Of a stretch of 14,126 nt of DNA, positions 1 to 6,676 are shown piece after piece. This stretch comes from Paracoccaceae bacterium (GTDB taxonomy: Bacteria; Pseudomonadota; Alphaproteobacteria; Rhodobacterales; Rhodobacteraceae): the NCBI GenBank assembly GCA_011523445.1, contig WTGT01000085.1, forward strand, positions 1-14,126, in the 5' to 3' direction. Under the pieces are notes generated by a model. It was given only the letters and a program-made list of their open reading frames with translations, did no database searches and was not told the DNA's origin. A program made the position numbers and the translations under genes. Each line of letters begins with the position of its first letter. Position 1 is the first letter of the stretch.

Positions 1-1
1 A

Positions 2-1330
2 AATGATACTGTCGATATGAAAACGGCATTCCAAGTTCGATCAGCATATCGGAATGAAGCTGACTTTCGAATTGAACAATTTCAAGCTGCAAGAAAAAGT
101 AATGAATTTCCAAGAGTTCAAAGAATTATTGATATAGATTCTGCTGTTTCAAAAAATTTTCAACTACTGGCAGGTAAAGGATTGGATGATCTTTTTTCCA
201 GTGCTCGTAGAGATATGACAATAGGAGAATATCGCCAGCAAGCTCTCGGGGAATTACATGATGCAATGCGCAAACTCTTTACGGCCCCAGAATTGCTGCT
301 ACAGGATTTTGGAGCGATGAAATCCGGTGCCTTCAGGTTTTCAAAAGGCATGGCAAACGACTTTCATTACAAGAACCTGTCGGGTGGGGAGAAAGCAGCC
401 TTCGATATTCTTCTCGATGTATTTGTAAAGCGTGAGGAAACTCCAAATGCCGTATTTTGCATTGATGAGCCGGAATTACATGTTGCTCCTGGTCTACAAG
501 GACGATTGATTGCTACCATCCTTAAATTGCTTCCACCGAAAACCCAATTGTGGGTTGCTACACATTCTATTGGAGTTGTACGGGAAGCTTATCGGATTCA
601 GCAAGAAGAACCTGACGAAGTTACATTTCTAGACTTTTCCAATCACAACTTCGATAATGCGGTCACGATTAAACCAAGTCATCCAAATCGTGCGTTCTGG
701 GAAAACATATACGCAATCACACTTGATGACTTGGCTTCTTTGGTAGCCCCTCATAGGATCATTCTTTGTGAGGGGAATGCCGACAGCATTGATCAAAGTT
801 TTGATGCCAAATGTTACAATAAAATTTTTGAAGACGAGTTCCCTGAGACATTGTTTATATCAAGAGGGGGATCCAATGAAGTAGTCAAATCAAAACACCT
901 GAAAGTCATTATTAAGCAGATTGCAGAAGCCACTGAAATCTTTGCGGTCATTGATCGGGATGATATGACAGATGTTGAGAGGCAACAAAAAATTGCTGAA
1001 AAAACACATGTATTGAGGCGGAGGGAACTGGAAGATTATCTCTATGATCCCAAGGTGATAAGTACATTTCTTCGATCACATGGGTTTGATGAAATGTCGG
1101 TTGACAAAATACTTGATGAACGGCGAAACTTGCTAGCTAACCAACAAGGGCCAGAAAACATTAAAGATATTACCAGAGATCTTTTCGAAAAAATTCGACA
1201 GATTACTGAGCTGCGGACCCTCGGTAATAGCCGTGTTGAGTTTGCACTACAGTATTTGGTCCCGGCTCTCCGGCAAACACAGGAGGTATATAATGAACTT
1301 AAAGAGGATGTCTTTGGAACGATAAAATAA
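2..1330 (+). CDS. OLD-like ABC ATPase with TOPRIM/DUF4435-like C-terminal domain (5' partial)
   Basis: The frame is open to the left edge, so this is the C-terminal part of a longer protein. The first ATG is at 17, and residues below are numbered from it. Seen: ABC signature LSGGEK (121-126), Walker B ending in FCIDEPELH (about 147-155), and a switch histidine in ATHS (H183). There is no Walker A in the 120 residues before the signature, so it must lie outside the window. After the ATPase half comes LCEGNADS (E252), then VIDRDD (311-316) and RELEDYL (336-342). That pattern is typical of the TOPRIM or DUF4435 domains fused to AAA_21/OLD-type ATPases. Such proteins are often ATP-controlled nucleases, several of them in phage defence, but the partner genes are not visible, so a defence role is only inference. 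The domain assignment is good; the exact family is uncertain. The gene ends in TAA, and I see no terminator after it. Confidence 0.85.
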   Translation, partial: NDTVDMKTAFQVRSAYRNEADFRIEQFQAARKSNEFPRVQRIIDIDSAVSKNFQLLAGKGLDDLFSSARRDMTIGEYRQQALGELHDAMRKLFTAPELLLQDFGAMKSGAFRFSKGMANDFHYKNLSGGEKAAFDILLDVFVKREETPNAVFCIDEPELHVAPGLQGRLIATILKLLPPKTQLWVATHSIGVVREAYRIQQEEPDEVTFLDFSNHNFDNAVTIKPSHPNRAFWENIYAITLDDLASLVAPHRIILCEGNADSIDQSFDAKCYNKIFEDEFPETLFISRGGSNEVVKSKHLKVIIKQIAEATEIFAVIDRDDMTDVERQQKIAEKTHVLRRRELEDYLYDPKVISTFLRSHGFDEMSVDKILDERRNLLANQQGPENIKDITRDLFEKIRQITELRTLGNSRVEFALQYLVPALRQTQEVYNELKEDVFGTIK

Positions 1331-1337
1331 ATCTGCC

Positions 1338-1441
1338 ATACCAAAAAAACAAATCTAAGACTCTTAGCCCGAATAGAATTAATCCATAAGTTCAGGACAG
1401 AATAGTAAACCCTATCGGTGGTTAATTTGTTGTTTTGGTAT
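1338..1441. repeat. 17-nt imperfect inverted repeat flanking 70 bases
   Basis: ATACCAAAAAAACAAAT (1338-1354) and ATTTGTTGTTTTGGTAT (1425-1441) are reverse complements at 16 of 17 positions. Next to the left arm is a perfect palindrome, CTAAGA-C-TCTTAG (1355-1367). A third, shorter copy of the arm, ATACCAA, lies at 1464-1470 and could compete for pairing with the right arm. The unit begins 7 bases after the stop of the ATPase gene. It has the size and end structure of a small non-autonomous mobile element (MITE-like), but there is no clear target-site duplication beyond a possible TA. It could instead be a folded 3' UTR. Confidence 0.55.
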
Positions 1442-1529
1442 TACCATAAAACCAAGTGTGTTTATACCAAGACAAGGAAAAATTGAATCAAAATTTTCAC
1501 GGGGATTTATGGTCAACAGATCAACAACC

Positions 1530-1556
1530 TTAACATTTATTAGTTTATGATATACT
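1530..1556 (+). promoter_or_regulatory. Possible sigma70-type promoter of coaBC
   Basis: TTAACA (1530-1535) and TATACT (1551-1556) resemble -35 and -10 boxes, but the 15-base spacer is short. Transcription would begin near 1563, leaving a leader of about 26 bases before the coaBC start chosen here. It would also exclude the earlier in-frame ATG at 1547. This rests on motif matching only. Confidence 0.3.
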
Positions 1557-1588
1557 TTGTATGGAACCAATTATGGATAGGCAATGAA

Positions 1589-2797
1589 ATGAATGATCAG
1601 AAAAAAATCCTGCTGATTATAGGCGGTGGAATTGCTTCCTACAAATCATTGGATTTTATACGAAGGTTAAAAGAAAAAAACTTTGAGGTCAGGGGGATAT
1701 TAACCAGGGCAGGAGAACATTTCATTACGCCTTTGGCGGTTGCCTCCATTACTGGAAACAGTGTTCCCACTGATCTATTCGACCCCGAAAACGAAGCACA
1801 TTTCAGTCACATAGAATTGGCCAGATGGGCTGACCTGATTGTCGTTGCTCCTGCAACAGCTGATTTTTTGGCTAAGGCGGCCACCGGTTTGGCCAATGAT
1901 TTGGCCTCGGCAATAATTCTGGCAACCACCAGCAAAGTGGTATTTGCACCAGCCATGAATGTCAGAATGTGGGAAAATAGGGCAACCCAGATCAATATTG
2001 AACGGCTCAAATCCTATGGTTACGAATTTATCGGACCTACCCATGGTTCAATGGCATGTGGTGAGTACGGCATGGGCAGGATGCTGGAACCGGTTGATAT
2101 GGTTGCTGAGGTTGAGCGTAGATTTGATCTTCCTTTCGAAAGAAAGTACAGGGCCATAGTTACCTCAGGGCCGACAAGAGAGGCAATTGATCCCGTAAGA
2201 TACATTTCCAACCATTCTTCAGGCAAACAGGGTAGTGAAATCGCCAATGCACTTTATGAAAAAGGTTTTGAAGTTGTATTTATAGCCGGGCCTGGGAGTG
2301 CATTGCCCCAAGCGGGAATGGAAATTATCCATGTTAATTCTGCCAATGAAATGTTGAACGCCGCAACCAGTTCCCTACCGGCAGATGTCTTTGTTTCTGC
2401 AGCAGCGGTTTCCGACTGGAAAATAGCTGAATATACTGATCATAAATTGAAAAAGAAAAATCAGTCACAAGGTTTGAAACTTTCCTTTGTTCAAAACCCG
2501 GACATTCTTCAAGTGATCTCAAAGGATAAAAAAAACAGGCCAAGATTGGTTGTGGGTTTTGCTGCCGAAACAAATCATTTGAAGGCCAATGCAATCAAGA
2601 AGCTTGAGAAGAAGGGCTGCGATTGGATATTGGGAAATGACATAGGGGAAGAAACCGACACGATGGGGGGTGATTTCAATGAAATACTTTTCCTGAGTCG
2701 TACTGAAAATGACAAATGGCCCAGAATGTCAAAGAAAGAAGTCGGGGCAAGGCTTGCCGACAGGATTTACCAATATATCAACAGTGAAGGAACCTGA
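1589..2797 (+). CDS. coaBC: Bifunctional phosphopantothenoylcysteine decarboxylase / phosphopantothenate-cysteine ligase
   Basis: This protein makes 4'-phosphopantetheine for coenzyme A: the CoaB half ligates cysteine to 4'-phosphopantothenate using CTP, and the flavin-dependent CoaC half decarboxylates the product. Seen in the 402-residue protein: flavin-domain start IIGGGIASYKS; HIELARWAD with the catalytic histidine (H74); PAMN (121-124); and the substrate-clamp cysteine in ACGEYGMGRM (C157). The CoaB half has TSGPTREAIDPVRYISNHSSG (about 192-212), AAAVSDWK, the lysine-rich KLKKK (286-290) and GFAAET. Length and domain order match the usual fused enzyme. An earlier in-frame ATG (1547) would add 14 unusual residues. 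The ATG at 1589 starts right before the flavin domain and has AGG seven bases upstream, so I chose it. It leads an apparent operon with dut and moeB. Confidence 0.96.
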   Translation: MNDQKKILLIIGGGIASYKSLDFIRRLKEKNFEVRGILTRAGEHFITPLAVASITGNSVPTDLFDPENEAHFSHIELARWADLIVVAPATADFLAKAATGLANDLASAIILATTSKVVFAPAMNVRMWENRATQINIERLKSYGYEFIGPTHGSMACGEYGMGRMLEPVDMVAEVERRFDLPFERKYRAIVTSGPTREAIDPVRYISNHSSGKQGSEIANALYEKGFEVVFIAGPGSALPQAGMEIIHVNSANEMLNAATSSLPADVFVSAAAVSDWKIAEYTDHKLKKKNQSQGLKLSFVQNPDILQVISKDKKNRPRLVVGFAAETNHLKANAIKKLEKKGCDWILGNDIGEETDTMGGDFNEILFLSRTENDKWPRMSKKEVGARLADRIYQYINSEGT

Positions 2798-2798
2798 T

Positions 2799-3260
2799 TT
2801 GGTTACCCTAACCATTGTCAGGGTACAGGGTAGCGATCCCGCAGTTGCCTTACCTGCACGAGCAACGCCACATTCTGCCGGATTGGATCTCAGGGCGAAT
2901 CTAGAAAAAGAGAATCGTGCAGATGGTATTTTACTTGGACCAGGTGAAAGGCAGTTGATTCAAACAGGTTTGAAAATTAACATTCCCCATGGTTATGAGG
3001 CGCAGATTCGGCCTAGATCGGGATTGGCATTCAAGCATGGAATCTCGATATTAAACTCCCCTGGAACCATTGACAGCGACTACAGGGGTGAAGTGGGAAT
3101 ACTCCTGATCAACCTTGGCCAAAAGGAATTCAGGATTAGACATGGAGACAGGATTGCCCAACTTGTCATTTGCAAGGTGGAAAGAGTCAGTATTGTAGAA
3201 GTCGACACATTATCTCCGACGATAAGAAACGAGGGAGGATTCGGCTCAACAGGCAAGTAG
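2799..3260 (+). CDS. dut: Deoxyuridine 5'-triphosphate nucleotidohydrolase (dUTPase)
   Basis: Trimeric dUTPase hydrolyses dUTP to dUMP and pyrophosphate, keeping uracil out of DNA and supplying dUMP for thymidylate synthesis. All five family motifs are present: AGLDLRA (27-33), PRSGLA (72-77), GTIDSDYRGEV (89-99, catalytic Asp D92 expected), GDRIAQLV (116-123) and the C-terminal flap GGFGSTGK (146-153). The frame is open further upstream, with a GTG at 2784 and an ATG at 2709 inside coaBC. The TTG at 2799 is preferred because AAGGAA (2787-2792) sits six bases before it, it gives the usual length of 153 residues, and it begins one base after the coaBC stop. That spacing implies translational coupling. 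Product certain; start likely. Confidence 0.95.
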   Translation: MVTLTIVRVQGSDPAVALPARATPHSAGLDLRANLEKENRADGILLGPGERQLIQTGLKINIPHGYEAQIRPRSGLAFKHGISILNSPGTIDSDYRGEVGILLINLGQKEFRIRHGDRIAQLVICKVERVSIVEVDTLSPTIRNEGGFGSTGK

Positions 3261-3355
3261 AGGTTACTTGATGGTAATGACAGGCAAACAGATATTGCTT
3301 CACATCCATATTGAATGGTGGAGAAGATAATTCGGTAAAATGATCCAGGTTTAAC

Positions 3356-4129
3356 TTGATAGAAAAAGCAGCCACAAAAAAAATCTCACCCGACGAATTG
3401 CAGCGTTATGCAAGGCATATCGTGCTCAAGGATATTGGGGGCTCTGGTCAGGCCAAGTTGAAAAATGCTAGGGTTCTGGTGATTGGGGCAGGTGGATTGG
3501 GAACGCCAGTCCTGCAGTATCTCAATGCAGCTGGAGTAGGTGCAATCAGACTGGTGGATTTTGACAAGGTCAATATATCGAATCTCCAGAGACAGGTTAT
3601 TTTCGACGAAACACAAGTAGGTTTGTCCAAGGTTGAAAGTGCCAGGGAAAATCTGCTGAAACAAAACCCCTATACTGACATTTCAATTCACGACTATCCT
3701 CTTGATGAAGCAAACGTCGACTCTCTGGTAGGGAATTGTGATGTGGTTGTTGATGGAACGGATAGTTTTACCAGTCGAAAGGTCATCAATCGATGCTGTA
3801 TGAAAAACGGCATACCCCTTGTCTTTGGTGCCATAAGCCAGTGGGAGGGACAGGTTTCCGTATTTACTGGCAAGCCATGCTATGAATGCATTTTCCCTGA
3901 AGAACCGACAGGAGAAATGGCCCAGACCTGTTCTGAATTGGGTGTTTTGGGTTCCCTGCCAGGTATTATCGGTACGATAATGGCATCAGAAACCATCAAA
4001 CTGATTACCGGTGCTGGCAAAATCTTGGAAAGGAGATTGTTGATTTGGGATGCCCTCTATGGTGAAAGCAGGACAATCAGAACAGCATACAGAAAAGGCT
4101 GTCTTACTTGTGGAGTTGAAACGGTCTAG
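3356..4129 (+). CDS. moeB: MoeB/ThiF-family sulfur-carrier adenylyltransferase (E1-like)
   Basis: E1-like enzymes adenylate the C-terminal glycine of a small sulfur carrier (MoaD for molybdopterin, ThiS for thiamine). The 257-residue protein has RYARHIVL near the start, nucleotide loop GAGGLG (44-49), SNLQRQVIF with the expected arginine (R79), GTDSF (134-138), and two zinc CxxC pairs, CYEC (175-178) and CLTC (249-252). A conserved cysteine lies in AQTCSELGVLG (C192). There is no C-terminal rhodanese domain, so this is the short MoeB form rather than MOCS3-like. The start is TTG with CCAGG six bases upstream; the only nearby ATG (3340) meets a stop after four codons. It follows dut after 95 bases. 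MoeB is the best guess, but ThiF-type function cannot be excluded without seeing the carrier genes. Confidence 0.9.
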   Translation: MIEKAATKKISPDELQRYARHIVLKDIGGSGQAKLKNARVLVIGAGGLGTPVLQYLNAAGVGAIRLVDFDKVNISNLQRQVIFDETQVGLSKVESARENLLKQNPYTDISIHDYPLDEANVDSLVGNCDVVVDGTDSFTSRKVINRCCMKNGIPLVFGAISQWEGQVSVFTGKPCYECIFPEEPTGEMAQTCSELGVLGSLPGIIGTIMASETIKLITGAGKILERRLLIWDALYGESRTIRTAYRKGCLTCGVETV

Positions 4130-4139
4130 GAACCTGCAA

Positions 4140-5126
4140 TTACATCATGCTGGGAACGACAAGATCCGGTGGTCGGTGCCCATCTTCAAAGGTTTTGATA
4201 TTGATGAGTACCTTTTCCCCCATTTCTACCCTTCCTTCAAGGGTGGCAGAACCAATATGAGGCAAAAGCACAACATTATCCAGATTCATCAATCTTGGGT
4301 TGATTTCGTTGCCCTTTTCAAAAACATCAAGGCCTGCCCCGGCAATTTCCCCTTTGCGCAGCATTCTTGTGAGGGCATTTTGGTCAATGACCTCTCCCCT
4401 TGAAGTGTTGACGATGATGGCATTCTCCTTCAGAAGTTTCAGACGGCGGGCATTCATTAGGTGAAAGGTTGAGGGAGTATGGGGGCAATTGATGGAAATG
4501 ATATCCATGCGACTCACCATTTGGTCAAGACTTTCCCAATAGGTTGCATCTAGCTCATTTTCCAAATCCTTGTGAACCCTTTTCCGATTGTGGTAATGAA
4601 TTTGCATTCCAAACACCTTGGCACGCTTGGCGACGGCAGTGCCAATCCTGCCCATACCCAGGATACCCAATCGTTTGCCGCCAAGCCGGGTACCCATTAA
4701 TGCCGTTGGGGCCCAACCCTGCCATTCCCCCTTCTTCATTTGCCTGAAACCTTCACGCAACCTTCTGGTTACTGCCAGCATCAGACAGATGGCCATATCA
4801 GCAGTGTCTTCAGAATTCACTCCTGGTGTATTAGAAACAAGGATGTTTCGTAATCTTGCGGTCTGAATATCGATATTATCAAATCCGGCACCATAATTGG
4901 CTATCAAACCAAGGGAGTCACCAGCATGAGCCAACAGGGACTGATCGATTGAATCGGTAATGGTAGGTACCAAAACGTCACACCAGGCCATTGCTGCAGC
5001 CAATTCATTTCTTGTCATCGGATGATCATCATCTCTGACTCTGACATTGAATAGCTCAGACATTCGGGTTTCAACAATATCTGGCAGTTTTCTGGTAAGA
5101 ACTACATTCAACTTTGATTTGGCCAT
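4140..5126 (-). CDS. D-2-hydroxyacid dehydrogenase, glyoxylate/hydroxypyruvate reductase (D-glycerate dehydrogenase) type
   Basis: The enzyme family reduces glyoxylate or hydroxypyruvate to glycolate or D-glycerate using NAD(P)H in the cytoplasm. Seen in 328 residues: opening VVLTRKLPD, ANYGAGFDNID (76-86), NAD(P)-binding GILGMGRIG (154-162), the catalytic arginine in NTSRGEVID (R243), the likely catalytic glutamate in LDVFE (E270), and the catalytic histidine in LLPHIGSAT (H290). After the glutamate the usual DVFExEP run is replaced by DVFEKGNEINP, a small departure. The cofactor arm HNRKR after the second strand suggests NADPH preference (inference). The gene is convergent with moeB, with 10 bases between stops and no visible terminator, and divergent from the SH3-like gene. 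No strong ribosome binding site precedes the ATG. Names used for relatives include GyaR and GhrB. Confidence 0.92.
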   Translation of the reverse strand: MAKSKLNVVLTRKLPDIVETRMSELFNVRVRDDDHPMTRNELAAAMAWCDVLVPTITDSIDQSLLAHAGDSLGLIANYGAGFDNIDIQTARLRNILVSNTPGVNSEDTADMAICLMLAVTRRLREGFRQMKKGEWQGWAPTALMGTRLGGKRLGILGMGRIGTAVAKRAKVFGMQIHYHNRKRVHKDLENELDATYWESLDQMVSRMDIISINCPHTPSTFHLMNARRLKLLKENAIIVNTSRGEVIDQNALTRMLRKGEIAGAGLDVFEKGNEINPRLMNLDNVVLLPHIGSATLEGRVEMGEKVLINIKTFEDGHRPPDLVVPSMM

Positions 5127-5175
5127 TTGTTAGTCCAACATGGAAAATTAAATTTCAAACTAATATATCAAATTG

Positions 5176-5189
5176 GTTGGTACACCAAC
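5176..5189. promoter_or_regulatory. Perfect palindrome in the divergent promoter region
   Basis: GTTGGT-AC-ACCAAC is a perfect inverted repeat with 6-base arms. It lies in the 117-base spacer between the divergent dehydrogenase gene and the SH3-like gene. A TATAAA (5202-5207) downstream could be the -10 box of the rightward gene, which would place the palindrome over its -35 region, as an operator would be. The related sequence CCAACAT occurs again at 5135-5141. No regulator gene is present in the window to match it to. Confidence 0.35.
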
Positions 5190-5243
5190 ATAATGAATAG
5201 TTATAAATTTTAGCCATTTCACCAATCATTACGATAAAAAACA

Positions 5244-5771
5244 ATGAAGCAGACAATAAAACTCTTTCTTTTGATAATATTAGTTTTTGGATACCCCGGT
5301 ATCTCCTTGTCTCAGGAAACAGAAGTTGCGGAAGTTGAGTACAAGATTGGCAAGGAAACCGGATTACCCATACCAAGATATGTTTCAATGAAAGCAACCC
5401 GGGGCAATGCCAGAAAGGGCAGCAATATAAAATATGCCGTCAATTGGGTATTCATCAAACCAGGGATACCGCTTCGGGTACTGGATGAGGATGGAAGCTG
5501 GCGATTGGTGGAAACCCAGGATGGTGTTGGAGGTTGGATGTTCTCCTCCCTTTTGACAGGAAAAAGAACGGTGTTGATCACAAGGGACAATACTCCTCTG
5601 AAGGCCCTGTCTGATGAAAATTCCAAAACAATAGCACTTGCAGAGGAAAAAGTAATTGGTGATGTCCTGAAATGCGAACTGGATTGGTGCGAAATAGAAT
5701 CCAATGGCTTCAAGGGTTGGGTTCAAAAAACTAATCTCTGGGGTGTGGACCCAGAGGAAATTTTCGAATAG
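5244..5771 (+). CDS. Exported bacterial SH3-like domain protein (SH3_4 / DUF1058 type)
   Basis: The 175-residue protein starts with a signal peptide (basic MKQTIK, hydrophobic LFLLIILVFGYPGISL, cleavage likely after about residue 23), so it is probably periplasmic. The rest fits two SH3-like repeats. The first (about 45-105) has the alphaproteobacterial pattern PRYVSMKATRGNARKGSNI, VNWVF, PLRVLDEDGSWRLVE and DGVGGWMFSSLLTG; the second (about 107-166) ends in EIESNGFKGWVQKTNLWGV. The biochemical role is unknown. Bacterial SH3-like domains often bind peptidoglycan or act as adaptors. The gene diverges from the dehydrogenase, a pairing common in Alphaproteobacteria from memory. The ATG is chosen because the signal peptide starts there, although no clear Shine-Dalgarno precedes it. 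Confidence 0.88.
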   Translation: MKQTIKLFLLIILVFGYPGISLSQETEVAEVEYKIGKETGLPIPRYVSMKATRGNARKGSNIKYAVNWVFIKPGIPLRVLDEDGSWRLVETQDGVGGWMFSSLLTGKRTVLITRDNTPLKALSDENSKTIALAEEKVIGDVLKCELDWCEIESNGFKGWVQKTNLWGVDPEEIFE

Positions 5772-5793
5772 TTCATTTGCTATTTGGCGGATC

Positions 5794-5820
5794 TTGTTAT
5801 GCTTATTGGTATGATATATC
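5794..5820 (+). promoter_or_regulatory. Possible promoter/operator of the toxin-antitoxin module
   Basis: TTGTTA (5794-5799) and TATATC (5815-5820) are weak -35/-10 matches with a 15-base spacer. The -10 element sits inside the perfect 8-base palindrome GATATATC (5813-5820). Toxin-antitoxin modules of this kind are normally autoregulated by antitoxin binding over the promoter, which would fit. The motifs are short and AT-rich, so chance is possible. Confidence 0.2.
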
Positions 5821-5871
5821 GTAAGATGTGTGGCAAGATAAGATATTATTGTTTATCAAACCGAAGATCGG

Positions 5872-6099
5872 GTGATTCCCTATGATGAATGGTTTCTTGA
5901 ACTAGATAATAACGCAGCCTCAAGAGTATTAACGGCAATCGCCAGAATGGAAGCCGGAAATCTGGGAGATGTGAAATCTGTTGGTAAGGGTGTTCTGGAA
6001 CGAAGAATCTTCTATGGTCCTGGATACAGGATTTATTTCGGGCTGGATAGCAATAGGGTTGTGATTTTATTGACCGGTGGAACAAAAAAGCGGCAATAA
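5872..6099 (+). CDS. RelE/ParE-superfamily (HigB-like, Gp49-type) toxin, reading frame disrupted at both ends
   Basis: Toxins of this family are mostly ribosome-dependent mRNA nucleases held inactive by the antitoxin encoded downstream. Seen in 75 residues from the GTG: YDEWFLELD, AIARMEAGNLGDVK, VLERRIFYGPGYRIYF and VILLTGGTKKRQ, all typical of the family. Two faults appear. First, the open frame extends upstream to 5842 and encodes what looks like the family's first strand (IIVYQTEDR), but with no ATG, GTG or TTG; only ATT codons (5845, 5848) could start there, and the GTG at 5872 would omit the strand. Second, the frame stops at TAA 6097-6099, while the expected tail RDITLAQEYWTDYMNRK is in the -1 frame (6099-6149). 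The gene is therefore a decayed toxin, or one with unusual initiation and frameshifting. Family assignment is good; function is doubtful. Confidence 0.75.
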   Translation: MIPYDEWFLELDNNAASRVLTAIARMEAGNLGDVKSVGKGVLERRIFYGPGYRIYFGLDSNRVVILLTGGTKKRQ

Positions 6100-6176
6100 G
6101 GGATATTACTCTAGCCCAAGAGTACTGGACTGACTACATGAATAGAAAGGTGACGGAAGATGGCCCTCACACGTAA
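6084..6176 (+). other. A_AAA_AAG slippery heptamer and -1-frame continuation of the toxin
   Basis: The heptamer A_AAA_AAG (6084-6090) is in register with the toxin frame (ACA AAA AAG), the arrangement used for -1 frameshifting in dnaX and many IS genes. Slipping there gives GCG GCA ATA and then the family tail RDITLAQEYWTDYMNRK, ending at TAA 6174-6176. The shifted product has the same length as relatives: AAI replaces the usual R-Q-x. The continuation overlaps the antitoxin start by 17 bases, which would couple translation. Downstream there is a 6-bp hairpin, TACTCT (6107-6112) with AGAGTA (6119-6124), but it lies 16 bases from the slip site, farther than the usual 5-9. A simple one-base deletion between CAA and AGG explains the same data. 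Confidence 0.5.
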
Positions 6177-6525
6177 TTACCAGGAAACAATCAATCGGCG
6201 GGTCAAAAAGGATCCAGCATTCCGCATTGATATATTGCAAGAAGCAATTAAAGCCCTTATTGATAATGACATTAAGACCTGCATGGTCTTATTACGGACT
6301 TATGTCAATGCAACGATTGGTTTTAAAACACTGGCAGAAGAGCTTGGCAAAAAACCCAAAACCCTTAAGAAGATGCTGTCCACGGGAGGTGAACTAGCCA
6401 GCTTCAGTTCCGCTCTCATTATAGTCAGCCATCTGAAGAAGAGGGAAGGCGTGGAGCTTAATCTCACTGGTGGGATAGACCATGCCAAGATTGATACACC
6501 CATTGATGTTGATATTGATCGCTAG
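6160..6525 (+). CDS. HTH antitoxin of the toxin-antitoxin pair (HigA-like)
   Basis: The 121-residue protein begins MALTRNYQETINRRVKKDPAF, the characteristic opening of antitoxins encoded just after Gp49/HigB-type toxins. It then has an a-helical N-domain (residues 5-45) and a predicted helix-turn-helix around TLAEELGKKPKTLKKMLS (57-74), followed by ALIIVSHLKKREGVELN. The role is to neutralise the toxin and repress the shared promoter. The ATG has GGTG and GGA purine stretches just upstream. The gap from the in-frame toxin stop is 60 bases, but the -1-frame toxin tail overlaps this gene by 17 bases, the more usual layout. Unlike the toxin gene, this frame is intact. The C-terminal tail after residue 102 (GGIDHAKIDTPIDVDIDR) is acidic and is longer than in relatives I recall. 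Confidence 0.8.
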   Translation: MALTRNYQETINRRVKKDPAFRIDILQEAIKALIDNDIKTCMVLLRTYVNATIGFKTLAEELGKKPKTLKKMLSTGGELASFSSALIIVSHLKKREGVELNLTGGIDHAKIDTPIDVDIDR

Positions 6526-6638
6526 ATTCCCAAGGATCACGAGGAAAAGTTGCTGGACATATGGTCAAGTACCCACACTCCGTTGCAAGATGAATCTCCC
6601 TTAGATAGGATTTGACAAGATAAATCTAGCCGCCACCT

Positions 6639-6655
6639 TAATTCATCACGAATTA
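6639..6655 (-). other. Weak AT-rich hairpin after the M3 peptidase gene
   Basis: TAATTC-ATCAC-GAATTA is a 6-bp stem 21 bases beyond the leftward peptidase stop. It could mark the 3' end of the leftward transcript, but the stem is AT-rich and no T-run follows, so it is not a standard intrinsic terminator. The rest of the 151-base spacer (6526-6676) holds nothing I can name. Confidence 0.2.
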
Positions 6656-6676
6656 TAAACTGAATGGTGAAGCGGG

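Noticed and set aside
1042..1344. 100-codon open frame on the minus strand within the ATPase gene
   Set aside because: It lies opposite a clearly coding domain, has no recognisable motif and is rich in Ser, Arg and Cys, as antisense shadows are.
1338..1441. The 17-nt inverted repeat as an intrinsic terminator of the ATPase gene
   Set aside because: The arms are 70 bases apart, AT-rich, and not followed by a T-run, so it does not fit that model.
2709..2798. N-terminal extension of dut starting at ATG 2709
   Set aside because: It would read 30 residues out of frame inside conserved coaBC sequence, and the dUTPase family starts at about the TTG at 2799, which has its own ribosome binding site.
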